Notes under the pieces: model-generated
What the model was told of the DNA's origin: nothing
Database searches by the model: none
Seen by the model: the letters and a program-made list of their open reading frames with translations, nothing else
Shown: positions 15,945 through 23,783 of the stretch, piece after piece
Numbering within the stretch: position 1 is the first letter of the stretch
Layout: the number at the start of each line of letters is the position of its first letter
Position numbers and translations under genes: made by a program
NCBI GenBank assembly: GCA_964619885.1
Contig: CAZUGA010000049.1
Coordinates: forward strand, 1 to 30,391
Length of the DNA stretch: 30,391 nt
Direction of reading: 5' to 3'
From: CAZUGA01 sp964619885
GTDB taxonomy: Bacteria > Pseudomonadota > Gammaproteobacteria > Methylococcales > UBA1147

Positions 15945-17336
15945 TTAGCTCAACTTAAATTTATCTAGCAATTCCAGCATAGCTGCGGCCTTATCGTAAC
16001 ACTCCTCGTATTCGGCTTTTTCAATTGAATCAGCAACTATACCTCCACCCGCCCAAAAACGTATCGTGTTATCCGAATGGACCAAAGTCCTTATTGCTAT
16101 ATTTGTATCCATGTTCCCATCAAAACCAACATAACCTATAGAACCACAATAGACACCCCGTCGATGTGGTTCCAATTCCTCAATAATTTCCATGGCTCGA
16201 ATTTTGGGTGCACCGGTGATTGATCCACCCGGAAAACAATCGCGTAATAAATCGATCGCGTCGCGATCCTCCCTAAGTTCTCCACAAACGGTACTAACTA
16301 AGTGATGTACCGTCGTAAAACTTTCTATTTCAAATAATTTCGGAACTTTGACCGATCCCAGCGCACAACTTTTAGCAAGATCGTTTCGCATTAAATCTAC
16401 GATCATCAAATTTTCCGCTCGGTCTTTCGCACTGCTTTTGAGCGCATCAACCTGACGCTGATTCTCTACTTCGTTATTTACTCTAGGCCTGGTACCTTTG
16501 ATTGGTTTCGTCTCGACTTTACCGTCACCCACTTTTAAGAATCGTTCTGGGGATGAACTTAATATTTGTACTTCTGAAAAATTAATATATCCCGAAAACG
16601 GCGCGGGATTTATATTGCGAAGGACTTTATACGCGGTCCAAGGATTCCCTTGGCAAGGTGCCGAAAAACGTTGCGCAAGATTGACCTGATAACAATCCCC
16701 ATCGAACAGATAACGTTTGATTTTTCTGAAGGCTTGCCCATATTCCGGCTCAGTCATACTCGCGATTAGTTTCTCTGTTATGACAAATTTATCACTCGCC
16801 AAATCGATCTCGCAAGGTGTCTGGAATAATTCGACTAAATTTTGCCATTTTTCTATGGTTTGTGCGTCCCGCCCGCACCTCGCGATCCAACTGCGTTTTT
16901 CTTCATGATCGACGATCACTGCCCAGTCATATAAACCAATCAACATTTGCGGGATATGTTCCAAATCCTTGGTGTTGTCTGGCAATTTTTCTAATCGCCT
17001 CGCCAAATCATAGGAAAAATAACCAATCGCACCACCAAGAAATGGCAGCTTCCCATTTTGTTTATGCTGAATAGGATTTAATGCTTTTTGGAGAAGATAA
17101 AACGGGTCTTCTTTGGAAATTACCTTTTCATTAGAAGCATGTAATTCGGTACTTCCATTATTCGTTATAAGCTTATGGTACGGATTGGCACTAAGAATGT
17201 CATAACGACCTTGTTGATTGAGCGGGTATCCACTATCCAGAAAAACAGCACCATCTTCCATGGCAATGTGATCAAATAATTGACTGGAATCCTCATAGTA
17301 CGGTATTTCCTGTACTGCCGAATTTGACAAAGACAT
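15945..17336 (-). CDS. pabB: Aminodeoxychorismate synthase component I (PabB)
   Basis: The 463-residue chorismate-utilising enzyme carries KPIKGTRPR (lysine about residue 280, the PIKGT form typical of PabB rather than the PIAGT form of TrpE), LMIVDLMRNDLA and the C-terminal GGSITGAPKIRAMEIIEELE and YCGSIGY motifs. With a glutaminase partner (PabA, not in this window) it makes 4-amino-4-deoxychorismate, which is converted to p-aminobenzoate. p-Aminobenzoate feeds both folate and methanopterin, and the beta-RFAP synthase in this window uses it directly. Co-transcription with the MfnE-like kinase places it in the C1 cofactor island. A hairpin-forming repeat lies 22 bases upstream of the ATG, and a terminator separates it from the gene before it. 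Confidence 0.93.
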   Translation of the reverse strand: MSLSNSAVQEIPYYEDSSQLFDHIAMEDGAVFLDSGYPLNQQGRYDILSANPYHKLITNNGSTELHASNEKVISKEDPFYLLQKALNPIQHKQNGKLPFLGGAIGYFSYDLARRLEKLPDNTKDLEHIPQMLIGLYDWAVIVDHEEKRSWIARCGRDAQTIEKWQNLVELFQTPCEIDLASDKFVITEKLIASMTEPEYGQAFRKIKRYLFDGDCYQVNLAQRFSAPCQGNPWTAYKVLRNINPAPFSGYINFSEVQILSSSPERFLKVGDGKVETKPIKGTRPRVNNEVENQRQVDALKSSAKDRAENLMIVDLMRNDLAKSCALGSVKVPKLFEIESFTTVHHLVSTVCGELREDRDAIDLLRDCFPGGSITGAPKIRAMEIIEELEPHRRGVYCGSIGYVGFDGNMDTNIAIRTLVHSDNTIRFWAGGGIVADSIEKAEYEECYDKAAAMLELLDKFKLS

Positions 17337-17358
17337 ACGCTAAAAATAAACCCATATT

Positions 17359-17381
17359 AGGGTGTTAAATCTACGCACCCT
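17359..17381. promoter_or_regulatory. Inverted repeat AGGGTG-11-CACCCT before pabB
   Basis: Six-base arms (17359-17364 and 17376-17381) separated by 11 bases lie 22 bases upstream of the pabB ATG. This could be a leader hairpin or an operator for the pabB unit. No clear Shine-Dalgarno sequence is visible between it and the start. The arm length is modest, so chance cannot be excluded. Confidence 0.35.
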
Positions 17382-17420
17382 GAAATAAGAAACTGCCTGG
17401 TTAAAAGTGAAGTTGGCTAC

Positions 17421-17453
17421 AAACGCCCCAAAATGGCTCATTTTGGGGCGTTT
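17421..17453. terminator. Strong hairpin terminator between the MfnF-like gene and pabB
   Basis: A perfect 14-pair stem (17421-17434 with 17440-17453; core CGCCCCAAAAT/ATTTTGGGGCG) with a 5-base loop is flanked by T runs on both strands: TTTT on plus, GTTTG on minus. It lies 47 bases beyond the stop of the MfnF-like gene and should end that unit before pabB. Confidence 0.82.
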
Positions 17454-17500
17454 TCACATTAAATCATTTTAACCAGATAGCTTCTAAAATATAAATGTTC

Positions 17501-18562
17501 CTACGATCCGGAGTTATTTTGTTGATGTAATAGTCTTGCCACCGACACCGCCGGCGCACAATCCCCTGCGTCTAACTGCGCCATGGTTTGCTCGCTATTG
17601 GAGACCAAACAACTAAAGTCGATATATTTAAAACGCAGCATTTCAGCCAGACGTTTAGCCAAAAATCGTCCGACACCGGCGCCAACTAAATTCGCGCCCG
17701 CGGCGAGTACTCCTCTGGACAGTTGTTGGTTGCAGCCCTTATAGATTTTAGAAACCTGTTCGGCGCGCAAATAGGACGCGATGGCCTCCCAGCATTGAAT
17801 CGGTGCTGAATCCAAATCTCGACCCAACATGCGCGCCAGACGTCTAGCGCTGCCGGTTTTGTTTTTCTCACCATTATCAGCCGTCGGCCATTGATCAGCA
17901 TGACTGGGTAATTCGCCGGTAATTCGATAAACATCGGCCATCGTTGCAAATAATTCTGCAACCAATGGCGATGGTTTATTCGCAAAATTAACCCGGTCTG
18001 TTACAGCAAACAACGGCGTTCTAACCACACCGGTGTAAACCAACTCCCCGGACTGTAATCGATCATAATCCGAATACCCCCGGGGATCGACTTTACCGTC
18101 GTGGATTAATAAGATATCGGTAGTCGTACTGCCAATATCTACAAATAAACCCGACCCTAAGGAGTGTGAAGCGTAATTTGCGCTGGCCAGCCAATTCGCA
18201 GAGGCTACCTGATCGTATAAATCTGGGCCTAAGGCGCTTAACGCCACCAATCCGGTAGGTCCTGCGAATACGCTGAGACGATCCAATGCGATATGTTCGC
18301 GTAATGCATTTAGCAACTGCTCTACACCATCCACGCGATTCGGGAATAGATCAACCAATTCACCCGTCATTGTAATCGCATGTCCAATATCCGAGTTCGA
18401 ATAATTGGAAAGGATTTTAGTTACGGTTGAGTGGAAATGTGACATGCCCTGCCAAAGCGGACAAGCATATTGAAACGCATCGCTAACTTCACCCGCATCA
18501 TCGAGCATCGCTACTTTGATATGAGCACCACCAATATCCCAGCCTATAATATTAGGATCCAT
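17501..18562 (-). CDS. MfnF-like hydantoinase/sugar kinase-fold protein (COG1548)
   Basis: The 353-residue protein has the ASKHA-type N-terminus IIGWDIGGAHIKVAMLD, a second phosphate loop FVDIGSTTTDILLI, and the RLQSGELVYTGVVRTPL motif shared with hydantoinase/oxoprolinase A proteins. This combination is typical of the COG1548 group. The archaeal member MfnF joins the aminomethylfuran diphosphate to the glutamyl-tyramine moiety in methanofuran synthesis. Bacterial relatives sit in the H4MPT islands of methylotrophs. Its ATG overlaps the end of the MfnD-like ATP-grasp gene by 11 bases, which fits consecutive steps of one pathway. Exact substrate in this bacterium is inferred. Confidence 0.82.
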   Translation of the reverse strand: MDPNIIGWDIGGAHIKVAMLDDAGEVSDAFQYACPLWQGMSHFHSTVTKILSNYSNSDIGHAITMTGELVDLFPNRVDGVEQLLNALREHIALDRLSVFAGPTGLVALSALGPDLYDQVASANWLASANYASHSLGSGLFVDIGSTTTDILLIHDGKVDPRGYSDYDRLQSGELVYTGVVRTPLFAVTDRVNFANKPSPLVAELFATMADVYRITGELPSHADQWPTADNGEKNKTGSARRLARMLGRDLDSAPIQCWEAIASYLRAEQVSKIYKGCNQQLSRGVLAAGANLVGAGVGRFLAKRLAEMLRFKYIDFSCLVSNSEQTMAQLDAGDCAPAVSVARLLHQQNNSGS

Positions 18563-19571
18563 GAGAGTTCTCTAATTCTACAGTAAAGCTTTTACCGTTA
18601 TACGCCGTGCCGCCGTCAAACTTTAATGGGCTATCAATCATGTTCAAAACCATAGCGGCTGCGTTAATACCCAGCGCTGCATTCAATCCGACATATGATG
18701 TTGTTAATCTCGGGTTGATTTCCAAGACGCTCGGTATTCCTTCTTCAGTGATAAGATCAACGCCAACATAGCCCCACAATCCAGGGAAAGATCGTGCAAT
18801 ATTATCAACCAATTCTTGATATTGACTTAATCCGGAATCAACCGCATTAACGCTACAAGCCAGCAGTATAAAACAATTGCGATCAATTTTGATCTCCTGC
18901 CGGTTAATGCTCAACAGTCTAGAGCTTTGCCCATCAAAAAGAATACTTAGGCTTTCCGCAATCCCGGGCGTGAATGGTTGTACGATTAACGAACCTTTTT
19001 CGCATGATCGCCTGGCAATATCAAGCGCATCCCGCGTCCGAATAATCTTTGATCCTTCACACGCCACTCCGTCGTCAGGTTTAATCACCCAGGGGCCGGG
19101 AAAGTCATCAACAAACTCTTCGAGCATTACCGTAGGAACGTGCGCTATACCGTGTCGACCGCATCGTTTTGCAGTTTGATGTTTGCTGGTTGTAACACCT
19201 ACTGAAATTGACGAAGAGTTAAGTAATATACAACCGGCAGATTCTACCGCAGCACTAAGCTCCGATAAGATTCCACGGCTTTCCGGCGCGATTGGCCAAA
19301 CAGCATCGCATTGGCTCAAAGCAGTTTTCCATAGCTCTTGGAAATCATCATGAGGATGAACAGATAAAACCTCAATTCCGTGTTCGTTATGGAAATCTGG
19401 CAACGGCTGCAATCGAGAATCGCGAAACACCAAGACTTCCAAATCATTGATTTGCGCCAGGTCATTCAGTAATGCGATCAGCATCAAGTCCCCTTCGCGA
19501 GATAAAAACTCCGGGATGGGTTCATTTTTAAAACCACCCCCGGTAATATATTCCAACACGAATAATTTCAC
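18552..19571 (-). CDS. ATP-grasp ligase, MfnD-like (COG1821)
   Basis: This is an ATP-grasp protein with the N-terminal KLFVLEYITGGG signature, an ATP-binding PWVIKPDDGVACEGS segment, VGVDLITEEG, and the metal-binding LEINPRLTTSYVGLN. This arrangement matches the COG1821 ligases including archaeal MfnD, tyramine-glutamate ligase of methanofuran synthesis. In methylotrophs that use a tyrosine-containing methylofuran the substrate could be tyrosine instead of tyramine. The GTG at 19571 is chosen as start because the protein then begins MKLFVLEYITGGG and AAGG lies 8 bases upstream; an in-frame TTG at 19586 would add five residues and overlap the divergent HisA-like start. It overlaps the MfnF-like gene by 11 bases. 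Confidence 0.82.
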   Translation of the reverse strand: MKLFVLEYITGGGFKNEPIPEFLSREGDLMLIALLNDLAQINDLEVLVFRDSRLQPLPDFHNEHGIEVLSVHPHDDFQELWKTALSQCDAVWPIAPESRGILSELSAAVESAGCILLNSSSISVGVTTSKHQTAKRCGRHGIAHVPTVMLEEFVDDFPGPWVIKPDDGVACEGSKIIRTRDALDIARRSCEKGSLIVQPFTPGIAESLSILFDGQSSRLLSINRQEIKIDRNCFILLACSVNAVDSGLSQYQELVDNIARSFPGLWGYVGVDLITEEGIPSVLEINPRLTTSYVGLNAALGINAAAMVLNMIDSPLKFDGGTAYNGKSFTVELENSHGS

Positions 19572-19580
19572 TGTGAAACC

Positions 19581-20267
19581 TTGCAATTAATACCGGTTAT
19601 AGACCTGCTGGATGGCCAAGTCGTCCACGCAAAGCACGGAATGAGGGATCAATATAAGCCATTGCAGTCGAAGCTATGCGCCGGTAGTAATCCAATTGAT
19701 ATCGTCCAAGGCGTATTATCTTTGTATCCGTTTAGCTATCTGTACATCGCCGACCTTGATGCGTTGATGGGTCAGGGAAGTAATTGGTCAATGATTCAAA
19801 TGTTGATCGAAAATTTTCCAGACGTTGAGTTCTGGGTCGATCAAGGATTAGTTTCCATTCACAGCACAGATTCATCCTCGTTTACCCCGGTATTAGGGAG
19901 TGAATCTATTGACCAGGCATTTTTAGACGGCATGCACCAATTCCGGCAAAGACAATTTATTTTGTCCCTGGATTTTAGCGAAGACCGGCTACTTGGGCCC
20001 GAATCATTATTGACCGAACTAAATCATTGGCCAGATCGAACGATAATTATGAGCTTGGGATTAGTCGGTAGTAATGCGGGTCCTGATTGGGCCAGGCTTG
20101 GGCAATTTTTAGCGCGGTGCTCAGACCGGCATATATTTTCCGCCGGAGGCACACGATCCTATAGCGACTTACTTCGCTTAGACAAAATGGGTGTTAGCGG
20201 TGTATTACTCGCGAGCGCGCTACATTCTGGCGCGCTTAAAGCCGGGGATCTATCTTGTTTCGAATAA
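19581..20267 (+). CDS. HisA-like TIM-barrel protein of C1 cofactor islands (COG1411)
   Basis: This 228-residue protein resembles HisA/HisF half-barrels: MQLIPVIDLLDGQVVHA at the start, YLYIADLDALMG, and a C-terminal phosphate loop SAGGTRSYSDLLRL...GVSGVLLASALHSG. It lacks his neighbours, and this divergent group is typical of H4MPT gene islands in methylotrophs and of methanogens, where its reaction is not settled. The TTG start at 19581 is supported by the conserved IPVIDLLDG beginning. It is the only rightward gene in the island, starts 9 bases from the divergent MfnD-like start and is convergent with fae. A role in methylofuran or H4MPT biosynthesis is inferred from context. Confidence 0.78.
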   Translation: MQLIPVIDLLDGQVVHAKHGMRDQYKPLQSKLCAGSNPIDIVQGVLSLYPFSYLYIADLDALMGQGSNWSMIQMLIENFPDVEFWVDQGLVSIHSTDSSSFTPVLGSESIDQAFLDGMHQFRQRQFILSLDFSEDRLLGPESLLTELNHWPDRTIIMSLGLVGSNAGPDWARLGQFLARCSDRHIFSAGGTRSYSDLLRLDKMGVSGVLLASALHSGALKAGDLSCFE

Positions 20268-20296
20268 TACGAAATTCCAGGTTTTAGATGCGTAAC

Positions 20297-20328
20297 GCAT
20301 GCCCGCAGCTAGATAGCCGAGGGCATGC
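20297..20328. terminator. Hairpin between the convergent HisA-like and fae genes
   Basis: An 8-pair stem GCATGCCC/GGGCATGC (20297-20304 with 20321-20328) encloses a 16-base loop that can form a further short GCT/AGC stem. It lies 17 bases before the end of fae and 30 bases after the HisA-like stop. There is no U-tract, so it may act as a Rho-independent-like barrier for both converging units or as a 3' stabiliser of the fae transcript. Confidence 0.5.
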
Positions 20329-20344
20329 TCCACGCGAATTGCAT

Positions 20345-20911
20345 TTAAGAGTGCGCCGCGAACGGATGCTCTTGAGAACCTTTTTGTGAAACAACTTCTG
20401 AAGCAGTCGGAGAACCAGCAACAGCGCGTTGGATCGACTCTTTGGTCGCCGCGTAGTTGTAATCCTGAATTTTAGCGTCGTCTTCAGCCAACCAGTGAAT
20501 GAATACGCCTACACAAATGAACAGGTCATCTGCTTCGTCAGCTGGAATCGTACCATCTTCGACACAATCAGCAACAGCCATAGCAACGCCACGCTGCGCA
20601 GGGCCGAACATTTGAACCGCTTGCTTAGACCCTTTAATGGTTACTTTGTTGAACATAACAGTTGCAGGTTTAGCCATCAGGTTCGGTGCAACCACCGCCA
20701 ACAGGCTTGAAAAACCGTCTTTATTGTTAGTCAGGCAGTTTGCGAACGCTTGTTCAACCGCACCGCCTCTAGGGCCGATCATTAGGTCGATGTGTGCAAC
20801 TTCGTTGCCGTCGCCCTGTAGACTTTCACCCACCATAGTTCTATTGATTTTCGCCATGCTTGTTTGCTCCTCTGATGAAAAAAAAGAAAGTATAGAATCA
20901 AGAATTGACAT
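20345..20911 (-). CDS. fae: Formaldehyde-activating enzyme (Fae)
   Basis: From internal Met19 the protein reads MAKINRTMVGESLQGDGNEVAHIDL and runs for 170 residues, the usual length for bacterial Fae. The histidine in EVAHIDL is His22 in that numbering, the known catalytic residue. Fae condenses formaldehyde with H4MPT to methylene-H4MPT in the cytosol. The open frame begins 18 codons earlier (MSILDSILSFFSSEEQTS), and both starts have good ribosome binding sites: AAAGGAG at 20921-20927 for the long form and AGAGGAG at 20867-20873 for the short form, each 9 bases upstream. The canonical start would be 20857. The extension is an amphipathic-helix-like segment. The gene ends the C1 operon and is separated from the CitG-like gene by 88 bases that may hold its own promoter. 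Confidence 0.97.
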   Translation of the reverse strand: MSILDSILSFFSSEEQTSMAKINRTMVGESLQGDGNEVAHIDLMIGPRGGAVEQAFANCLTNNKDGFSSLLAVVAPNLMAKPATVMFNKVTIKGSKQAVQMFGPAQRGVAMAVADCVEDGTIPADEADDLFICVGVFIHWLAEDDAKIQDYNYAATKESIQRAVAGSPTASEVVSQKGSQEHPFAAHS

Positions 20912-20999
20912 TGTTATAGTCTCCTTTGATTGGTATTAAAAACAATGTCCATGTCAAAGATGTTGCTCCGCATCGCACTCTGAAATTTCGACGTTGTTC

Positions 21000-21887
21000 T
21001 CATTTACGTTGGCTGAGCAACGCTTCCAGACGCACAACCAATAGCGTAGCCACGGTTAAATCGGCTGTCGTGCCCGGATTTATTCCAGCATTCTTAAATT
21101 CTGCATCCACCTCCTGTAAACGCGTCATACACCGTTTAGGATCACTGGAACTCGATAACTCTTTATCTAAAAGAGCCATCCTGGTAATTACCATCCTAGT
21201 GAATTTATTACCAAATTTGCGCTCAATGTGGCTGTCAGGGATCTTATGCAGCAGGCTGACAAAAACTGCGACAGCCGCCCAAGTTTCCTCCCCCCATTGA
21301 CCAACTGCCGTATGATACCTGTTTTTCGCGAAATCGAAAACATCTTCGTAACCGGAAATATATTGGTAGGCGATACGATCTCGAACGCTGGCAACCCGCA
21401 TGGTTTCCGTTAGACTAATATCTGGCTTAGCTTCTATATCTTGATTTGCAGATTTACCCATGCCAGCCGGCTTTACTAAACGTATCCCGCGATAAACCCA
21501 TTCAGCATCTGAAACCGTTGTATTATCAAGAACATAAACTAATCTCGACCTGACTTTACCACGATTTTTTTGTTGTATGGCGTGGATTAGCGGAGCACAC
21601 AGCAATACAATCCCAAGATTTGTGTTGCACCCTACCGCATTTTGCGTTTCCTCTAGCGCATAAAAAATTTTTTCCCCTAGTGAATAATTGGGGTTACTGA
21701 TTGCTGGGGCGCTAACCTCCGCGCTCTTGAAAAAATCAGCTGCGACCATTCCATGCCCTCCGGAATGGACACTGACATTACCGGGTTTGAAAGCATTAAT
21801 TTCGCATTCGCAGGCCTGCTGATAGGCTTGTGACAACTGTTGATCGAGTGACAAGGTTCGACTGTCTAAGCGGTTTGATTCAAACAA
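21000..21887 (-). CDS. CitG-like triphosphoribosyl-dephospho-CoA synthase family protein (Orf7-like)
   Basis: This 295-residue, mostly helical protein has the CitG/MdcB motif layout: EINAFKPGNVSVHSGGHGM near the N-terminus, a central NLGIVLLCAPL segment, GYEDVFDFA, and PGTTADLTVATLLV close to the C-terminus. CitG enzymes transfer a ribosyl group from ATP to dephospho-CoA, but the methylotroph homologue (known as Orf7 next to mch and fae) is needed for H4MPT or methylofuran-linked formaldehyde oxidation and its reaction is not established. The TTG start overlaps the preceding ATP-grasp gene by 22 bases, implying translational coupling. The ribosome binding site is weak. Gene order mch-Orf5-Orf7-fae matches the classic arrangement in methylotrophs. 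Confidence 0.87.
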   Translation of the reverse strand: MFESNRLDSRTLSLDQQLSQAYQQACECEINAFKPGNVSVHSGGHGMVAADFFKSAEVSAPAISNPNYSLGEKIFYALEETQNAVGCNTNLGIVLLCAPLIHAIQQKNRGKVRSRLVYVLDNTTVSDAEWVYRGIRLVKPAGMGKSANQDIEAKPDISLTETMRVASVRDRIAYQYISGYEDVFDFAKNRYHTAVGQWGEETWAAVAVFVSLLHKIPDSHIERKFGNKFTRMVITRMALLDKELSSSSDPKRCMTRLQEVDAEFKNAGINPGTTADLTVATLLVVRLEALLSQRK

Positions 21888-22774
21888 GAATTTTGGCAGT
21901 CGGATAGAAAATCATCGGCCAGTAATGCGGCTACGTCTATATTGCAAACGCTTTGCAATCCTTTCCAAGCAGGAATGCTATTAACTTCGATGACACTATA
22001 GTGGCCCTCGCGATCGCAAATGATGTCGACCCCTCCGTAGCTCATATCCAAAGCTTGAACGGCGGCCTCAGCGAGCTGGCGCAGTCGATTATTGAGAATT
22101 GCGTATTTGCAAGTTGCGCCTTTCGCGACATTGTTTAGCCAATTGAGCCCGCTTCGGCGCATTGCACTATAAGCCTTGCCATTGATAACGAATACACGCC
22201 AATCATGAGATGAATTACTTGCGCATTGAATAAACCGCTGAAGATAATAAACGCCATTGGAAGATTCCAGTTCGGCCAATTCATTGGTGTTTTCAAAGCG
22301 CCGCAAACCTTCTCCTTGGGAACCAAACACCGGTTTTGAAATCAGCGAATGTCCCGCATTAAGTTCTCTATTTGCAATATTAATCGCTTCTTCATGATTT
22401 GTAGTGACCCAGGTGAACGGGGTGGGAATACCTGAACGATTCAGTAGAAAGCTGGTTCGCGACTTATCAACGCTACGCTCTATCGCACCAGCGTCGTTAT
22501 ACACAGGGATATCGAGCTCCTTAAGCGCGTGTAAAATATCCAGATAATGCACAACTTGCTCCAGTGAACCACCCGGCACGCCGCGTACGAATACTCCATC
22601 GGGCAGGTTGCTCTCAAATCCTGGGATGACCACCGGCAGATTAGTCCGATCGACAAATATCCGACAATCGATCAGAGAAACGTAGGATCCTATAAATCCA
22701 CGTTGTTCAAAAGCCTCACATAAGCGCGCACCATGCCATCCCGGGTCGTCCGTAAAAATTGCGATACGGCCCAT
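21866..22774 (-). CDS. RimK-type ATP-grasp ligase (Orf5-like)
   Basis: This 302-residue RimK/MptN-like ATP-grasp protein has SLISKPVFGSQGEGLRRF for the ATP-binding lysine and flexible loop, DWRVFVINGKAYSAM in the central domain, and YSVIEVNSIPAWKGL with metal-binding Glu and Asn near the C-terminus. RimK-like enzymes add glutamate to acceptors; the archaeal MptN adds it to tetrahydrosarcinapterin precursors. In methylotrophs this ORF (Orf5) lies just after mch, and may add glutamates to methylofuran or to the H4MPT side chain; the acceptor is unknown from sequence. It starts 3 bases after the mch stop and overlaps the CitG-like gene by 22 bases. Confidence 0.87.
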   Translation of the reverse strand: MGRIAIFTDDPGWHGARLCEAFEQRGFIGSYVSLIDCRIFVDRTNLPVVIPGFESNLPDGVFVRGVPGGSLEQVVHYLDILHALKELDIPVYNDAGAIERSVDKSRTSFLLNRSGIPTPFTWVTTNHEEAINIANRELNAGHSLISKPVFGSQGEGLRRFENTNELAELESSNGVYYLQRFIQCASNSSHDWRVFVINGKAYSAMRRSGLNWLNNVAKGATCKYAILNNRLRQLAEAAVQALDMSYGGVDIICDREGHYSVIEVNSIPAWKGLQSVCNIDVAALLADDFLSDCQNSCLNQTA

Positions 22775-22777
22775 TGA

Positions 22778-23752
22778 TTAACTACCGAATGATTTTTCGA
22801 GCAAGGCTTCATCTAAAGAACCTGCACGGAAACTTTTACCCGATTTTACCGCGGTGACAATAACGCTGGCGGGACTAAACAGCATCGGATCAATCTTAAA
22901 GAAATCGTATTCGTACTCAGTAAATACATCGGCAAACGGTTTCCCATAATCTTTTGATGTCGAACTGGGTAAATTCTCGGCCAAATGTTTTGCATCTTCA
23001 TCACTACCCGCTACAAACAAATGGACCTGCCCGGCAAACAAAATAGCATCATTGGTTCGACCCATTGCTTTGATAAAATCAGGTGCTGGCGGACAAACCG
23101 GCGCGCTTCCACTACCGTCCAAGATATGCTCTAGTGGGAAATGCAATTCGTGCGATTTATGCATGGCAACCTCCAACACTCTGGCCACCACCTGTAGGCT
23201 TCCCGCTAAACTACTAGTGGGGGTTAATATTATGGTCAGATCAGAAGTATTGACATGGCAGTCATCAGCAATTTTTTCAATCAACTCCAACGGAGGAATC
23301 TTATCGACCTCCATGACCAATGCTGTTTCATCCGCTTGATCAGCATAACCCAGATCTTTATATAACTCTTCTTTCAGGCATAAGGCGCGTGCGGGTCCAG
23401 ATCCAAGTGCATAAAAAGCCGCCTTGCCTTTCCCGTGAGATAAACTCCAACCTGCATATTGACTGCCCAGACAGGCAACGATCGGATCCCCGGTGTGGAC
23501 ATTGACCGTAAGGGGCCAACGACTCGTATAAGGGCTGTGCGTTAAAGTCACGGTCCCCATTCCACCCAAACAGATCTCGGCAATCAATCGACCGGCTTCA
23601 AGACCACCCTCGGCATTAATCCCCGCATCAACAATGGTACATCCATTGTCGAGCTTGGAAACGTTCAATCTAAGTTTATCGGCATTTTCGACCAAGGTTG
23701 CAACCAACGGGCGACTCAATTTATTTACACTAGGTGCATTAGTTGTACTCAT
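22778..23752 (-). CDS. mch: Methenyltetrahydromethanopterin cyclohydrolase (Mch)
   Basis: This 324-residue protein aligns along its whole length with Mch: LRLNVSKLDNGCTIVDAGINAEGGLEAGRLIAEICLGGMG near the start, PLTVNVHTGDPIVACLGSQYAGWSL, ALGSGPARAL, and SGSAPVCPPAPDFIKAMGRTNDAILFAG. It hydrolyses methenyl-H4MPT to formyl-H4MPT in the formaldehyde oxidation pathway. The start is the ATG at 23752, 31 bases after the Orf17-like stop. Being present with Fae, it shows that the window encodes two catalytic steps of the pathway; the dehydrogenase between them (MtdA/MtdB) is elsewhere. Confidence 0.97.
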   Translation of the reverse strand: MSTTNAPSVNKLSRPLVATLVENADKLRLNVSKLDNGCTIVDAGINAEGGLEAGRLIAEICLGGMGTVTLTHSPYTSRWPLTVNVHTGDPIVACLGSQYAGWSLSHGKGKAAFYALGSGPARALCLKEELYKDLGYADQADETALVMEVDKIPPLELIEKIADDCHVNTSDLTIILTPTSSLAGSLQVVARVLEVAMHKSHELHFPLEHILDGSGSAPVCPPAPDFIKAMGRTNDAILFAGQVHLFVAGSDEDAKHLAENLPSSTSKDYGKPFADVFTEYEYDFFKIDPMLFSPASVIVTAVKSGKSFRAGSLDEALLEKSFGS

Positions 23753-23783
23753 TATTATTTACTCAACTGTAGTATTTAAAAAG

